DNA of 64,000 nt from Streptomyces sp. BV286 (GTDB lineage: Bacteria > Actinomycetota > Actinomycetes > Streptomycetales > Streptomycetaceae). Location of the stretch: the NCBI RefSeq assembly GCF_019090165.1, contig NZ_JAHRIB010000130.1, positions 62,001 through 126,000 on the forward strand, written 5' to 3'. Below, in pieces: positions 32,442 through 41,119 of the stretch (positions are counted from its first letter, which is position 1; every line of letters starts with the position of its first letter). Position numbers and translations under genes: made by a program. Below the pieces are notes generated by a model that was given only the letters and a program-made list of their open reading frames with translations, did not search any database and was not told where the DNA came from.

Positions 32442-34079
32442 GTGGCTGAACATGACACTAGCGCGCGCTCGAACGCGCCTACCAAGCGACGCAAAAAGGC
32501 GAGGCCTGAGCCTGCCGAAGTAGAGCTTCTACTCACAGAACTCCGGGGCCTCCCCGGTACGGCACCATCACTGCCTGAAGCGCTGGCTCTCCGGGATTCC
32601 GGCTGGCTCCTGGTTGTGGCGTACTGCCGCATCTCGTGTGACAGGCACAGGAGAGACGGCCACGGCGTCGAGGACCAGGCCAAGCACTGTGCGCGCATCG
32701 CCGCCCGGCATCGCATGATCATCGTTCACCGCTATGTCGACAACGACAAATCAGCCTCCAAAATCGGCGTCACCCGTCCCGACTTCGACGCAATGCTCGA
32801 AGCACTCAAGGGCAGAGCCACCCAGGCCGGATATCCGATCGACGGAGTGATCTGCGTGTCCGACGACCGGCTTTACCGGGATGTGCGTACGTATCAGCGC
32901 TTCCTCAAATGCTTCACTGCGCACCCCTCTCGCGCATACGCGGATGAAGTCGGCACGTACAACCTCTACAAGGAGGATGCGGCACGACGCGGCCTGCTCG
33001 GAGCAGCGGCCTCACACACCGAGAGCAAGAAGCAGCAACAGCGCGCAAAGCTCAATCATCGCGCCCGTGCCGATCGAGGAGAGCCTGTCGCATCACGTCG
33101 CCCCTTTGGGTGGAACAGCGACAGGATCACGCTGCATCCCAGTGAATCGGAGGTCGTCCGGGAAGGAGTGTGGAGCTTCCTCGCAGGGAAGACCCTCACG
33201 GCTGTCACGCACGACTTCGTCGCGTCCGGCCACTTGAGCTCGCTGGGCAACCCATGGCAACGGCAGACGGTCAAGCAGATCCTCCGGAATCCACGCATCT
33301 GCGGATACCGCAAGCTCGACGGCGAATTGGTCCGTGGTCCCGACGGTTACCCCGTCGTCGGCCAGTGGACTCCCATCGTGTCCCCGGAGGAGTGGCAGGC
33401 CGTCGCGGACACGCTGGAACAAAAACGCCACGCCGGTGGATGGGACAAGGCCGGCGGGCACCTCCACGAACACGGCAGGTACTTGCTGACAGGACTGGTG
33501 CGATGCGGGAGACCCTCGGCACAGGGGCAGACGTGCAACGCACCGATGCACGGCCACCCCAGCGATAAATCGTACGTATACCGCTGCCGTCTCGCAGTGG
33601 ACGGTGGCTGCGGTCGCGTAAGTCGGCAAGGTCCTGCGGTGGACGATCTGATCACTCAGTACGCCTTGGGCATCCTGGACCGACAGGACACACCCGGTGC
33701 CCGCCTTACAGCCCCCTGGCCCGGCGAGCACCGGCTGGAACTGGCGCAACAACAAAAATCGCTCCTCCAGGAACAGTGGTACGCCGAGGAAATCAGTGAT
33801 GCGCTGTATTTCTCACAACTGACGTCGGAGGAAGCCGAGCTCAAGCGACTCGTCAACGAACAGAAGGTGTGGACGGCCGGACAGCAATCCGTGCGGCATC
33901 CGCACATGGACGCGCGAACCGCCTGGAACAGGACAAGCTTGCGTGAGAAACGCGAGATCCTCTCCGGTCTCCTCGATTCCGTGACCATCCTCCCGGGCAC
34001 GAAGGGGTCACACCGCTTCGAACCGGCCACGGTCGTTCCCGTGTGGCGAGACCTCGGCTCACCAAGCTTGGGCGGGTAA
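32442..34079 (+). CDS. Large serine recombinase (phage/ICE-type integrase)
   Basis: A 545-residue site-specific recombinase. The resolvase-like catalytic domain has the nucleophile in VVAYCRISCD (Ser near 65) and DRLYRDVRTYQRFL. The recombinase DNA-binding domain follows (FGWNSDRITLHPSESEVVREGVWSFLAGKTLTAV... RNPRICGYRKLDG), then a zinc ribbon (LVRCGRPSAQGQTC... YRCRLAVDGGCG), a coiled-coil region near 430-480 and a C-terminal tail. Lower GC and more AAA/TCA codons than its neighbours mark it as acquired. No excisionase, replication or transfer gene accompanies it. Confidence 0.94.
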   Translation: MAEHDTSARSNAPTKRRKKARPEPAEVELLLTELRGLPGTAPSLPEALALRDSGWLLVVAYCRISCDRHRRDGHGVEDQAKHCARIAARHRMIIVHRYVDNDKSASKIGVTRPDFDAMLEALKGRATQAGYPIDGVICVSDDRLYRDVRTYQRFLKCFTAHPSRAYADEVGTYNLYKEDAARRGLLGAAASHTESKKQQQRAKLNHRARADRGEPVASRRPFGWNSDRITLHPSESEVVREGVWSFLAGKTLTAVTHDFVASGHLSSLGNPWQRQTVKQILRNPRICGYRKLDGELVRGPDGYPVVGQWTPIVSPEEWQAVADTLEQKRHAGGWDKAGGHLHEHGRYLLTGLVRCGRPSAQGQTCNAPMHGHPSDKSYVYRCRLAVDGGCGRVSRQGPAVDDLITQYALGILDRQDTPGARLTAPWPGEHRLELAQQQKSLLQEQWYAEEISDALYFSQLTSEEAELKRLVNEQKVWTAGQQSVRHPHMDARTAWNRTSLREKREILSGLLDSVTILPGTKGSHRFEPATVVPVWRDLGSPSLGG

Positions 34080-34099
34080 CCGCGGGCACAGGAAGAACG

Positions 34100-34130
34100 G
34101 AGGGTCCGACAAGGAGCTTGTCGGACCCTC
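34100..34130. terminator. Perfect 14-bp hairpin between recombinase and rtcB
   Basis: GAGGGTCCGACAAG, loop GAG, and its exact complement, followed by TCCC. It separates the convergent recombinase and rtcB genes and can serve both. Confidence 0.92.
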
Positions 34131-34145
34131 TCCCGCTGTCGCACG

Positions 34146-35339
34146 TCATCCCTTGACGCAGACAACCTGCTTCAGCTTCGCCACGACCTCAACGAGGTCG
34201 CGCTGCTGATCGATGACCTGCTCGATCGGCTTGTACGCGCTCGGGATCTCGTCCACGACACCGGAGTCCTTGCGGCACTCCACGCCCCGCGTCTGCTCCT
34301 CCAGGTCCTGCGTCGAGAAGCGACGCTTGGCGGCGTTACGGCTCATACGCCGACCCGCCCCGTGCGAGGCCGAGTTGAAGGCCTTCTCGTTGCCGAGGCC
34401 CTTCACGATGTACGAACCCGTGCCCATCGAACCCGGGATGATGCCGTACTCACCCGCCCTGGCACTGATGGCCCCCTTGCGCGTGACGAGCAGATCCATG
34501 CCCTCGTAACGCTCGCGGCTGACGTAGTTGTGGTGGCAGCTGACCTCCGGCTCAAAGGCCACTCGGGCCTTCTTGAACTCCTTGCGGACCACGTCCTTCA
34601 AGAGCGCCATCATGATCGTCCGGTTGTACCTGGCGTACTCCTGCGCCCAGTAGAGGTCGTTCTGGTACGCCGCCATCTGTGGGGTGTCCGCGACGAAGAC
34701 AGCGAGATCGCGGTCGATCAAGCCCTGGTTGTGCGGGAGTTTCTGGGCGATGCCGATGTGGTGCTCAGCAAGCTCCTTGCCGATGTTCCTGGATCCGGAG
34801 TGAAGCATCAGCCAGACCGAACCACTTTCACTTGTACAAACTTCTACAAAGTGATTCCCCCCTCCAAGCGTTCCCATCTGCTTCGTGGCCCGCCCCTGAC
34901 GGAACTTCACAGCCTCAGCCACACCGTCGAACCGCCCCCAGAACTCCTCCCACCCCGAAGTGGCCAGCCCATGGAACCGCCCAGGCTCCACCGGGCTGTC
35001 GTGCATTCCCCGCCCCACCGGAATGGCCTTCTCCACCTCGGACCGGAGGCGGGAGAGGTCTCCCGGCAGGTCGTTGGCGGTCAGGGACGTCCGGACCGCG
35101 GACATCCCGCAGCCGATGTCCACCCCGACCGCCGCAGGGCACACGGCACCCTGCATCGCGATGACCGACCCGACCGTCGCGCCCTTCCCGAAGTGGACGT
35201 CCGGCATGACCGCCAGACCCTTGATCCAGGGCAGCGTGGAGACGTTGCGGAGCTGCTGCATCGCGACGTCCTCCACCGACCCCGGGTCCGCCCACATACG
35301 GATCGGAACCTTCGCCCCCGGCAACTCCACGTACGACAT
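34146..35339 (-). CDS. rtcB: RtcB-type RNA ligase
   Basis: A 397-residue GTP- and Mn-dependent RNA 3'-phosphate/5'-OH ligase. Conserved metal and guanylylation motifs are PDVHFGKGATVGS, AVGVDIGCGM, GTLGGGNHFVEV, LMLHSGSRNIG, CHHNYV and the HGAGRRMSR segment that carries the guanylylated His. Length matches bacterial RtcB. The ATG at 35339 has GAGGA 5 bases upstream. It repairs cleaved tRNA or other RNA. It is not accompanied here by RtcA or an RtcR regulator. Confidence 0.95.
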   Translation of the reverse strand: MSYVELPGAKVPIRMWADPGSVEDVAMQQLRNVSTLPWIKGLAVMPDVHFGKGATVGSVIAMQGAVCPAAVGVDIGCGMSAVRTSLTANDLPGDLSRLRSEVEKAIPVGRGMHDSPVEPGRFHGLATSGWEEFWGRFDGVAEAVKFRQGRATKQMGTLGGGNHFVEVCTSESGSVWLMLHSGSRNIGKELAEHHIGIAQKLPHNQGLIDRDLAVFVADTPQMAAYQNDLYWAQEYARYNRTIMMALLKDVVRKEFKKARVAFEPEVSCHHNYVSRERYEGMDLLVTRKGAISARAGEYGIIPGSMGTGSYIVKGLGNEKAFNSASHGAGRRMSRNAAKRRFSTQDLEEQTRGVECRKDSGVVDEIPSAYKPIEQVIDQQRDLVEVVAKLKQVVCVKG

Positions 35340-35544
35340 ATCGTCCTCATTCCCCCGAAAAACAAACAGAAGTCACACACCGCAAAACCGGCGCCAAGGT
35401 GAACGTTTGGGACAACGGACCGGCGTCCACGGCATTGCGTGCGATACACATTGTCTCCAGGCGCCGCCCCCGGGCGGCAAGCGAATAACCACAGGACACC
35501 CCGGTCGCGAGCAGGTGGAGCGGCCTGTCGAGAGGAGCCCCACC

Positions 35545-36402
35545 GTGCAGCGGAAGGCGTACGTATCCGGCGTCGCCGCGCTCCTCGCGGTGCTGCTGGC
35601 CGGCTGCACCGGTGGATCGTCGGACGACGGCGGCGAGGACGACCCGAAGCCGGGCGACACGGCGACGACCGCCGCCGCACCGCAGCCGGGCAAGTACCGC
35701 ACCCTGCCCGAGCCGTGCGGCGCGGTGTCGCAGAGCACCCTGGACTCGCTGCTGCCGGGCATCAAGCAGGTCACGGACGAGGAGCAGCGCGAGAAGGCGT
35801 ACGAGGGCACGGCGACGCCCACGTACGACACGGACCGCAAGGTCGGCTGCCGCTGGAAGGCGGAGTCGGCGACCGCGACGGACCACCTGCTGGTGGACTT
35901 CGAGCGGGTCGTCTCGTACGACAACGCGGTCAGCGACGACGAACGCACCACGGCGATCTACCTGGAGAAGGAGACGGCGGCGGACCTCCCCGAGCCGGTC
36001 GCCTCGTCGTCCGACTCGCCCGATGCGTCGCCCTCCGGGTCCTCCTCGGAGGAGCCCGGTTCCGGATCGAGCCCGGGCTCCGGCGGGTCCGGCACCCCGG
36101 ACGACGCGAGCACCGGCAGCAGTTCCTCCGCGAGCCCCTCCGGCAACGCCGCGTCGGGCTCCACCCCCACCGCCCTGCAGCCCCGCACGCTCGACGACCT
36201 GGGCAACGAGGCGTTCCTCGACGACTCGCTGAACACCTCCCAGCAGCGGACGGTGACTGTGGTGTTCCGCACGTCCAACGTGGTCGTGACGATCCAGTAC
36301 GACGAGCAGCCGGCGACCACGACGGACGTTCCGAGCAGCGAGGAAATGCAGGACAGGGCACAGAAACTGGCGGGTCAGCTCGCCGAGACGTTCAACGAGT
36401 AG
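35545..36402 (+). CDS. DUF3558-type secreted lipoprotein (first of two)
   Basis: A 285-residue lipoprotein. The signal ends in the lipobox LLAGC near residue 22. The mature domain opens with LPEPCGAVSQSTLDSLLPG and has VGCRWKAESATATDHLLVDFERV, typical of DUF3558. A Ser/Pro/Gly-rich stretch of about 60 residues interrupts it before TVTVVFRTSNVVVTIQYDEQP. GAGGAG lies 7 bases before GTG 35545. A similar gene follows directly, so the pair is a tandem duplication of old date. Function unknown. Confidence 0.85.
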   Translation: MQRKAYVSGVAALLAVLLAGCTGGSSDDGGEDDPKPGDTATTAAAPQPGKYRTLPEPCGAVSQSTLDSLLPGIKQVTDEEQREKAYEGTATPTYDTDRKVGCRWKAESATATDHLLVDFERVVSYDNAVSDDERTTAIYLEKETAADLPEPVASSSDSPDASPSGSSSEEPGSGSSPGSGGSGTPDDASTGSSSSASPSGNAASGSTPTALQPRTLDDLGNEAFLDDSLNTSQQRTVTVVFRTSNVVVTIQYDEQPATTTDVPSSEEMQDRAQKLAGQLAETFNE

Positions 36403-36550
36403 AGGGGTCCGGCGGGCGGTCCCGCCTCGGCGGAACCCGCGTCACGTGTGTCCCGTTCGGCGTACGGTGGCTCCTCGGACCCGACCGAGTGCGGCCGGCA
36501 ACGAACGCGGCCGTTCGCACGTACACCCGAGCGTCTTGAGTGAAGGAACC

Positions 36551-37468
36551 ATGCACCGACCCGTACAGCGACACCGTCAGCGACTCACCCGCATCCTGGT
36601 CGGCGCGGCCGCCGTCCCGGTGCTGCTCGTCGCCTCCGGCTGCTCCTCGGACTCCGGCGACGGCTCCGGCGACGACGCGAAGAAGGACTCCGGCTCCTCG
36701 GCGTCGCCCTCCGCCACCGAGGCGGCGGCGGTGAAGGAGGCGACGTACGCGAAGCTTCCCGAGACCTGCAAGGTGTTCTCGTCGAAGACGCTGAAGGAGC
36801 TCGTCCCCGAGGGCGCCAAGTCCGGCAAGGAGGGCAAGTCGGACGACGTGGCGACGCGCGGCAACTGCTCCTGGGACAGCCTGGACAACAACGGTGTGAA
36901 GGGCTCGCAGTTCCGCTGGCTGAACGTGTCGCTGCTGCGTTTCGAGTCGGACCAGAGCCGCGGCACGGGCGAGAAGCTCGCTTCCGAGTACTACGCGAAG
37001 CACGCCGAGGACGCACGCTCGGTGGACGGCGCGAAGGACACCAAGTCGCAGCCGGTGTCCGGCACGGGCAACGAGGCGACGCTGGTGACGTACGACCTGA
37101 AGAAGAAGGAAGGCACCTTCAAGCAGCAGACGCTGGTGACGCGGGTCGAGAACGTCGTCGTGACCGTCGACTACAACGGCGCGGGTCTCGCGGGTGACAA
37201 GGCCCCGAAGGCCGCCGATCTGTCGAAGGCGGTGGAGAAGGCCGCGAAGGAAGCCGTGCAGGCGGTCGTGACCGCGAACGGCGGCGGCGACGGTGCCGGG
37301 TCGGGCTCCGGCTCCACTTCGAGCAAGAGCCCCAGCAAGAGCGCGAGCAAGGGTTCGGACAAGAGCGCGAGCCCGAGCCCGAGCAAGGTCTCCGACAAGA
37401 GCGCGAGCCCGGGCCAGGGTTCCGACTTGAGCACGAGCCCCAGCAAGTCCGCCGCCAAGAAGAGCTAG
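36551..37468 (+). CDS. DUF3558-type secreted lipoprotein (second of two)
   Basis: A 305-residue lipoprotein with lipobox VASGC near residue 31 and the DUF3558-like core LPETCKVFSSKTLKELVPEG... RGNCSWDSLDNNG... FRWLNVSLLRFES. The final 60 residues form a Ser/Lys/Pro repeat (SKSASKGSDKSASPSPSKVS), probably a wall-spanning or polyanion-binding tail. AAGGA stands 5 bases before ATG 36551. It follows its paralogue after 148 bases and precedes the DUF2637 gene. Confidence 0.85.
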   Translation: MHRPVQRHRQRLTRILVGAAAVPVLLVASGCSSDSGDGSGDDAKKDSGSSASPSATEAAAVKEATYAKLPETCKVFSSKTLKELVPEGAKSGKEGKSDDVATRGNCSWDSLDNNGVKGSQFRWLNVSLLRFESDQSRGTGEKLASEYYAKHAEDARSVDGAKDTKSQPVSGTGNEATLVTYDLKKKEGTFKQQTLVTRVENVVVTVDYNGAGLAGDKAPKAADLSKAVEKAAKEAVQAVVTANGGGDGAGSGSGSTSSKSPSKSASKGSDKSASPSPSKVSDKSASPGQGSDLSTSPSKSAAKKS

Positions 37469-37557
37469 CCGGACCAGGACATTCGCGGGAGCCCGGCCCG
37501 CACGGAGGCCGGGCCCGACCCGTACCGGGCGCCCGCACCCCGTACACATGTGCCACT

Positions 37558-37573
37558 CTGTTGCGCGCAACAG
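37558..37573 (+). promoter_or_regulatory. 16-bp perfect palindrome before the DUF2637 gene
   Basis: CTGTTGCGCGCAACAG is an exact palindrome 23 bases before the GTG start at 37596. This is a good size for a dimeric repressor operator overlapping the promoter or transcription start. Confidence 0.6.
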
Positions 37574-37595
37574 GTCGTAATGGGAGGGGAGTACG

Positions 37596-38987
37596 GTGGC
37601 CGCGCCTCTGCAGCTCACCAAGACGCACCGGATCCTCATCGGGGTGGTCGTCTTCGGAGCGGTCGTCATCGCCGGTATCGGCTTCGCCGGTTCCTACGCG
37701 GCGGTCCGCGAACTCGCCCTCCAGAAGGGCTTCGGCAACTTCAGCTACGTCTTCCCGATCGGCATCGACGCGGGCATCTGCGTGCTGCTCGCGCTCGACC
37801 TGCTGCTGACCTGGATCAGGATCCCGTTCCCGCTCCTGCGTCAGACGGCGTGGCTGCTGACGGCGGCGACCATCGCGTTCAACGGCGCGGCCGCCTGGCC
37901 CGACCCGCTGGGCGTGGGCATGCACTCGGTCATCCCGATCCTCTTCGTGGTCTCCGTGGAGGCGGCCCGGCACGCGGTCGGCCGGATCGCGGACATCACC
38001 GCCGACAAGCACATGGAGGGCGTGCGCCTCACCCGCTGGCTGCTCTCCCCGCTCCCCACCTTCCTCCTGTGGCGCCGCATGAAGCTGTGGGAACTGCGCT
38101 CCTACGAGCAGGTCATCAAGCTCGAACAGGAACGCCTCGTCTACCAGGCGCGGCTGCGGTCCCGCTTCGGCCGGGCCTGGCGCCGCAAGGCCCCCGTCGA
38201 GTCCCTCATGCCCCTGCGCCTCGCCCGCTACGGCGTACCGCTGGCCGAGACCGCACCCGCCGGCCTCGCGGCGGCCGGCATCGAGCCCGCGCTGCTGCCC
38301 CCGGCGCCGCAGCCGGCCCTGGAGCGGGCCGACACCGCCGCGGGCCCGCACACCCCCGTGCCGGCGCCCGCCCTGGAGAACGACCCGGCACGTGCTCAGG
38401 CACAGCGTCCCGCCCCCGAGGACGACGACTTTCCCGAACAGCCGGACCAGGCGGAACCGCAGAACCCGTGGCTCCACGCCCGGGACCCCCAGACCGTGGC
38501 GTACCAGGGGGGCTACGACCCGACGTACGACCCGGAGGCCGCGTACACCGAGTGGTACTCGGAACAGCAGCAGGCCGAGGAGTTCGAGGACCAGCAGCGG
38601 TTCCAGGACCAGCGGCAGTTCCCGGACCAGCGGCGGTTCGAGCAGGAGGCCGTCCCGCAGCAGCAGGAGGCCTTCCCTCAGCAGTACGAGGAGCCGTCGG
38701 TCCCCGACCCGGAGCCGTCCCCGGAGGACACCGGCACGTTCCCGATCCCGGCGGGCCCGGGCCGTACCCGTGAGCTGGGTGCGGGTGGCGGCACGGAGCC
38801 GACCGAGGAGGACTACTACCTGGTCTTCAAGAAGTCGATAGACGGCAGCTATCCGACCTCGGGCCAGTTCAGGGGTGACGTGGAAGCCACGTACGGCATC
38901 AAGCTCCCGCAGCGCGAGGCCGACCGCATGGTGAATCGCTTCACCAACCGCCACACGGCGATACTCCAGGAAGACCACATCGCGTAG
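37596..38987 (+). CDS. DUF2637 membrane protein
   Basis: A 463-residue protein. The N-terminal 160 residues hold four membrane helices (ILIGVVVFGAVVIAGIGFAGSYAA, FPIGIDAGICVLLALDLLLTW, TAWLLTAATIAFNGAAAW, MHSVIPILFVVSVEAARHAV), as in DUF2637 proteins, which also occur on Streptomyces plasmids. Then comes a basic amphipathic segment (LWRRMKLWELRSYEQVIKLEQERL), a 200-residue Glu/Gln/Pro-rich disordered part and a C-terminal domain (EDYYLVFKKSIDGSYPTSGQFRGDVE... YGIKLPQREADRMVNRF), which resembles a helix-turn-helix. Function unknown; GTG 37596 follows GGGAGGGGA. Confidence 0.85.
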   Translation: MAAPLQLTKTHRILIGVVVFGAVVIAGIGFAGSYAAVRELALQKGFGNFSYVFPIGIDAGICVLLALDLLLTWIRIPFPLLRQTAWLLTAATIAFNGAAAWPDPLGVGMHSVIPILFVVSVEAARHAVGRIADITADKHMEGVRLTRWLLSPLPTFLLWRRMKLWELRSYEQVIKLEQERLVYQARLRSRFGRAWRRKAPVESLMPLRLARYGVPLAETAPAGLAAAGIEPALLPPAPQPALERADTAAGPHTPVPAPALENDPARAQAQRPAPEDDDFPEQPDQAEPQNPWLHARDPQTVAYQGGYDPTYDPEAAYTEWYSEQQQAEEFEDQQRFQDQRQFPDQRRFEQEAVPQQQEAFPQQYEEPSVPDPEPSPEDTGTFPIPAGPGRTRELGAGGGTEPTEEDYYLVFKKSIDGSYPTSGQFRGDVEATYGIKLPQREADRMVNRFTNRHTAILQEDHIA

Positions 38988-39020
38988 GCACAGGCGCCCA
39001 CACGGTGCCTGTGCCTACGC
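38982..39020. terminator. 14-bp hairpin containing the DUF2637 stop codon
   Basis: GCGTAGGCACAGGC (38982-38995) pairs with GCCTGTGCCTACGC (39007-39020), 11-base loop. The TAG stop of the gene lies inside the left arm. Confidence 0.8.
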
Positions 39021-39067
39021 GGCAGGCGGTGTTTGTACGCGGCTCGCGGTGCCTGTACGTGGAAGGG
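39004..39067. repeat. Triple imperfect repeat of about 22 bp
   Basis: Units start CGGTGCCTGTGCCTACGCGG, CGGTGTTTGTACGCGGCTCG and CGGTGCCTGTACGTGGAAGG, between two hairpins in the convergent DUF2637-lysS gap. Confidence 0.6.
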
Positions 39068-39097
39068 GGCGCCCGGAGATCTCCGGGCGCCCCCTTC
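39062..39097. terminator. 36-bp perfect palindrome, bidirectional terminator
   Basis: GAAGGGGGCGCCCGGAGA is followed at once by its exact reverse complement, centre AGATCT. It lies 21 bases past the lysS stop, in a convergent gap. Confidence 0.9.
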
Positions 39098-39117
39098 GCG
39101 TACGTACCGGGCGCGGG

Positions 39118-40860
39118 CTACTCGCCGAGCAGCTTCCTCACCCGCTCCTGGCCCACCGCGAGGAGCAGGGTGGGCAGGCGCGGGCCGGTGTCACGGCCGA
39201 CCAGCAGGTGGTAGAGCAGCGCGAAGAAGGTGCGCTGGGCGACCTTGATCTCGGCCGGGAGTTCCTTCGGGGTGGCGTCGGCGGAGAAGCCGGCCTGGAC
39301 CTTGGGAACGCCGTAGACGAGGTGGGTGAGCCCGTCCAGCGACCAGTGCGCGTCGAGGCCGTCGAGCAGCAGCCGCAGTGACGCGCGGCCCTGGTCGTCG
39401 AGGGACTTGAGGAGCTCGGTGTCGGCCTCGTCCCGCACGACGGTCCGCTGGTCGGCGGGGACCTGGGTGTTGATCCAGGCCTCGGCCCTGTCGAGCCGCG
39501 GCCGGACCTCGTCGAGCGACGTGATCGGGGCGGCCGGGTCGAGCTCGCCGAGAATGCGCAGGGTCTGGTCCTCGGCGCCCGCGGTGATGTCGGCGACGGA
39601 CGCGAGCGTGCGGTAGGCCATCGGCCGGGGCGTCTTCGGGAGCTCGCCCGCGGCGGTGCCGACCGCGCGCGCGTGGGCGGCGGCGTCCGCCGGGAGGGCG
39701 GACCCGTCGGCGACCTTCCCCTCCAGCTTGTCCCACTCGTCGTAGAGCCGCTGGATCTCCTGGTCGAAGGCGATCTTGAACGACTGGTTGGGCCTGCGGC
39801 GGGCGTAGAGCCAGCGCAACAGCTGCGGCTCCATGATCTTCAGAGCGTCGCCCGGAGTCGGGACCCCGCCCTTGGAGGACGACATCTTCGCCATCCCGGA
39901 GATCCCCACGAACGCGTACATGGGGCCGATGGGCTGCTTGCCGCCGAAGATGCTGCCGACGATCTGCCCGCCCACCTGGAAGCTGGACCCGGGCGACGAG
40001 TGGTCGACGCCGCTGGGCTCGAAGACGACGCCCTCGTAGGCCCAGCGCATCGGCCAGTCGACCTTCCACACCAGCTTGCCGCGGTTGAACTCGCTCAGCC
40101 GGACGGTCTCCGAGAAGGCGCACTCGGCGCAGGTGTACGCCAGCTCGGTGGTGTCGTCGTCGTAGGCCGTGACGGTGGTGAGGTCCTTGCCGCAGCCACC
40201 GCAGTACGGCTTGTACGGGAAGTACCCGGCGGATCCGGTGCCGTCGTCCTCGGCGGCCGCGCCGGACCCCTCGGCGGCTTCGAGCTCCGCCTCGTCGACG
40301 GGCTTTTGGCCCTGCTTCTTCGCGGGGGCCTTCTTGGTGCGGTACTGGTCGAGGATCGCGTCGATGTCGCCGCGGTGCTTCATCGCGTGCAGGACCTGCT
40401 CGCGGTAGACGCCCGACGTGTACTGCTCGGTCTGGCTGATCCCGTCGAACGCGACACCCATCTCCGCGAGGGCGTCGACCATGGCGGCCTTGAAGTGCTC
40501 GGCCCAGTTCGGGTACGGGGAGCCCGCCGGGGCGGGCACGGAGGTCAGGGGCCTGCCGATGTGCTCGGCCCACGACGCGTCGGTCCCGGGGACGCCGTTC
40601 GGAACCTTCCGGTACCGGTCATAGTCGTCCCACGAGATCAGGTGCCTGACCTCGTGTCCGCGGCGGCGGATCTCGTCGGCGACCAGGTGCGGGGTCATGA
40701 CCTCGCGGAGGTTGCCGAGGTGGATGGGACCGGAGGGGGACAGTCCGGACGCGACGACGACGGGTTTACCCGGGGCTCGGCGCTCCGACTCCTCGATGAC
40801 CTCATCCGCGAAACGGGAGACCCAGTCGGTGGTCTCGGTGCTCTGAGCCACGATCGGCAC
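39118..40860 (-). CDS. lysS: Class I lysyl-tRNA synthetase
   Basis: A 580-residue class I (archaeal-type, LysK-like) lysyl-tRNA synthetase. It has SGLSPSGPIHLGNLREVM (HIGH-type motif HLGN) and MAKMSSSKG (KMSKS-type), plus a Zn ribbon (YCGGCGKDLTTV... TCAECAFSE). It charges tRNA-Lys; streptomycetes usually also have a class II enzyme. A 40-residue Lys/Glu/Ala-rich insert (KKAPAKKQGQKPVDEAELE) is peculiar to actinomycetes. Divergent from argS. Confidence 0.95.
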   Translation of the reverse strand: MPIVAQSTETTDWVSRFADEVIEESERRAPGKPVVVASGLSPSGPIHLGNLREVMTPHLVADEIRRRGHEVRHLISWDDYDRYRKVPNGVPGTDASWAEHIGRPLTSVPAPAGSPYPNWAEHFKAAMVDALAEMGVAFDGISQTEQYTSGVYREQVLHAMKHRGDIDAILDQYRTKKAPAKKQGQKPVDEAELEAAEGSGAAAEDDGTGSAGYFPYKPYCGGCGKDLTTVTAYDDDTTELAYTCAECAFSETVRLSEFNRGKLVWKVDWPMRWAYEGVVFEPSGVDHSSPGSSFQVGGQIVGSIFGGKQPIGPMYAFVGISGMAKMSSSKGGVPTPGDALKIMEPQLLRWLYARRRPNQSFKIAFDQEIQRLYDEWDKLEGKVADGSALPADAAAHARAVGTAAGELPKTPRPMAYRTLASVADITAGAEDQTLRILGELDPAAPITSLDEVRPRLDRAEAWINTQVPADQRTVVRDEADTELLKSLDDQGRASLRLLLDGLDAHWSLDGLTHLVYGVPKVQAGFSADATPKELPAEIKVAQRTFFALLYHLLVGRDTGPRLPTLLLAVGQERVRKLLGE

Positions 40861-40990
40861 GTCCTTCTTTCCTCAGGAGGTGTCATGAGCCGGCGGTACG
40901 GTTCGCACGGCTGACCGCCCCATTCTCCCAGCTACCACCGCATCCACGAAAACGGCTTTCCTCGCCCCCGCCGCCCCTTCCCGTCCCGTC

Positions 40991-41038
40991 TCGGGGGCCA
41001 GCCCCCGAACCCCCGCTCCTCAAACGCCGGAGGGGCTG
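40991..41038. repeat. Streptomyces-type interspersed repeat with small hairpin
   Basis: TCGGGGGC-CA-GCCCCCGA (40991-41008) followed by ACCCCCGCTCCTCAAACGCC and GGAGGGGCTGAA. As I remember, this block recurs in many Streptomyces intergenic regions. It lies in the divergent lysS-argS gap. Confidence 0.6.
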
Positions 41039-41119
41039 AACACTTCGCGGCGAAAACCCCTTTACCCCCCGTGGGATACTGGGCTGATCCATACCCACGA
41101 GGAGAACGGCACCCACTCC

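Noticed and set aside
32442..35339. A defence or RNA-repair island made of recombinase and rtcB
   Set aside because: The two genes converge around a perfect terminator and share no regulation; rtcB has core-gene composition.
37119..38978. A 619-codon minus-strand open frame
   Set aside because: Antisense to the second lipoprotein and the DUF2637 gene; no family motif.
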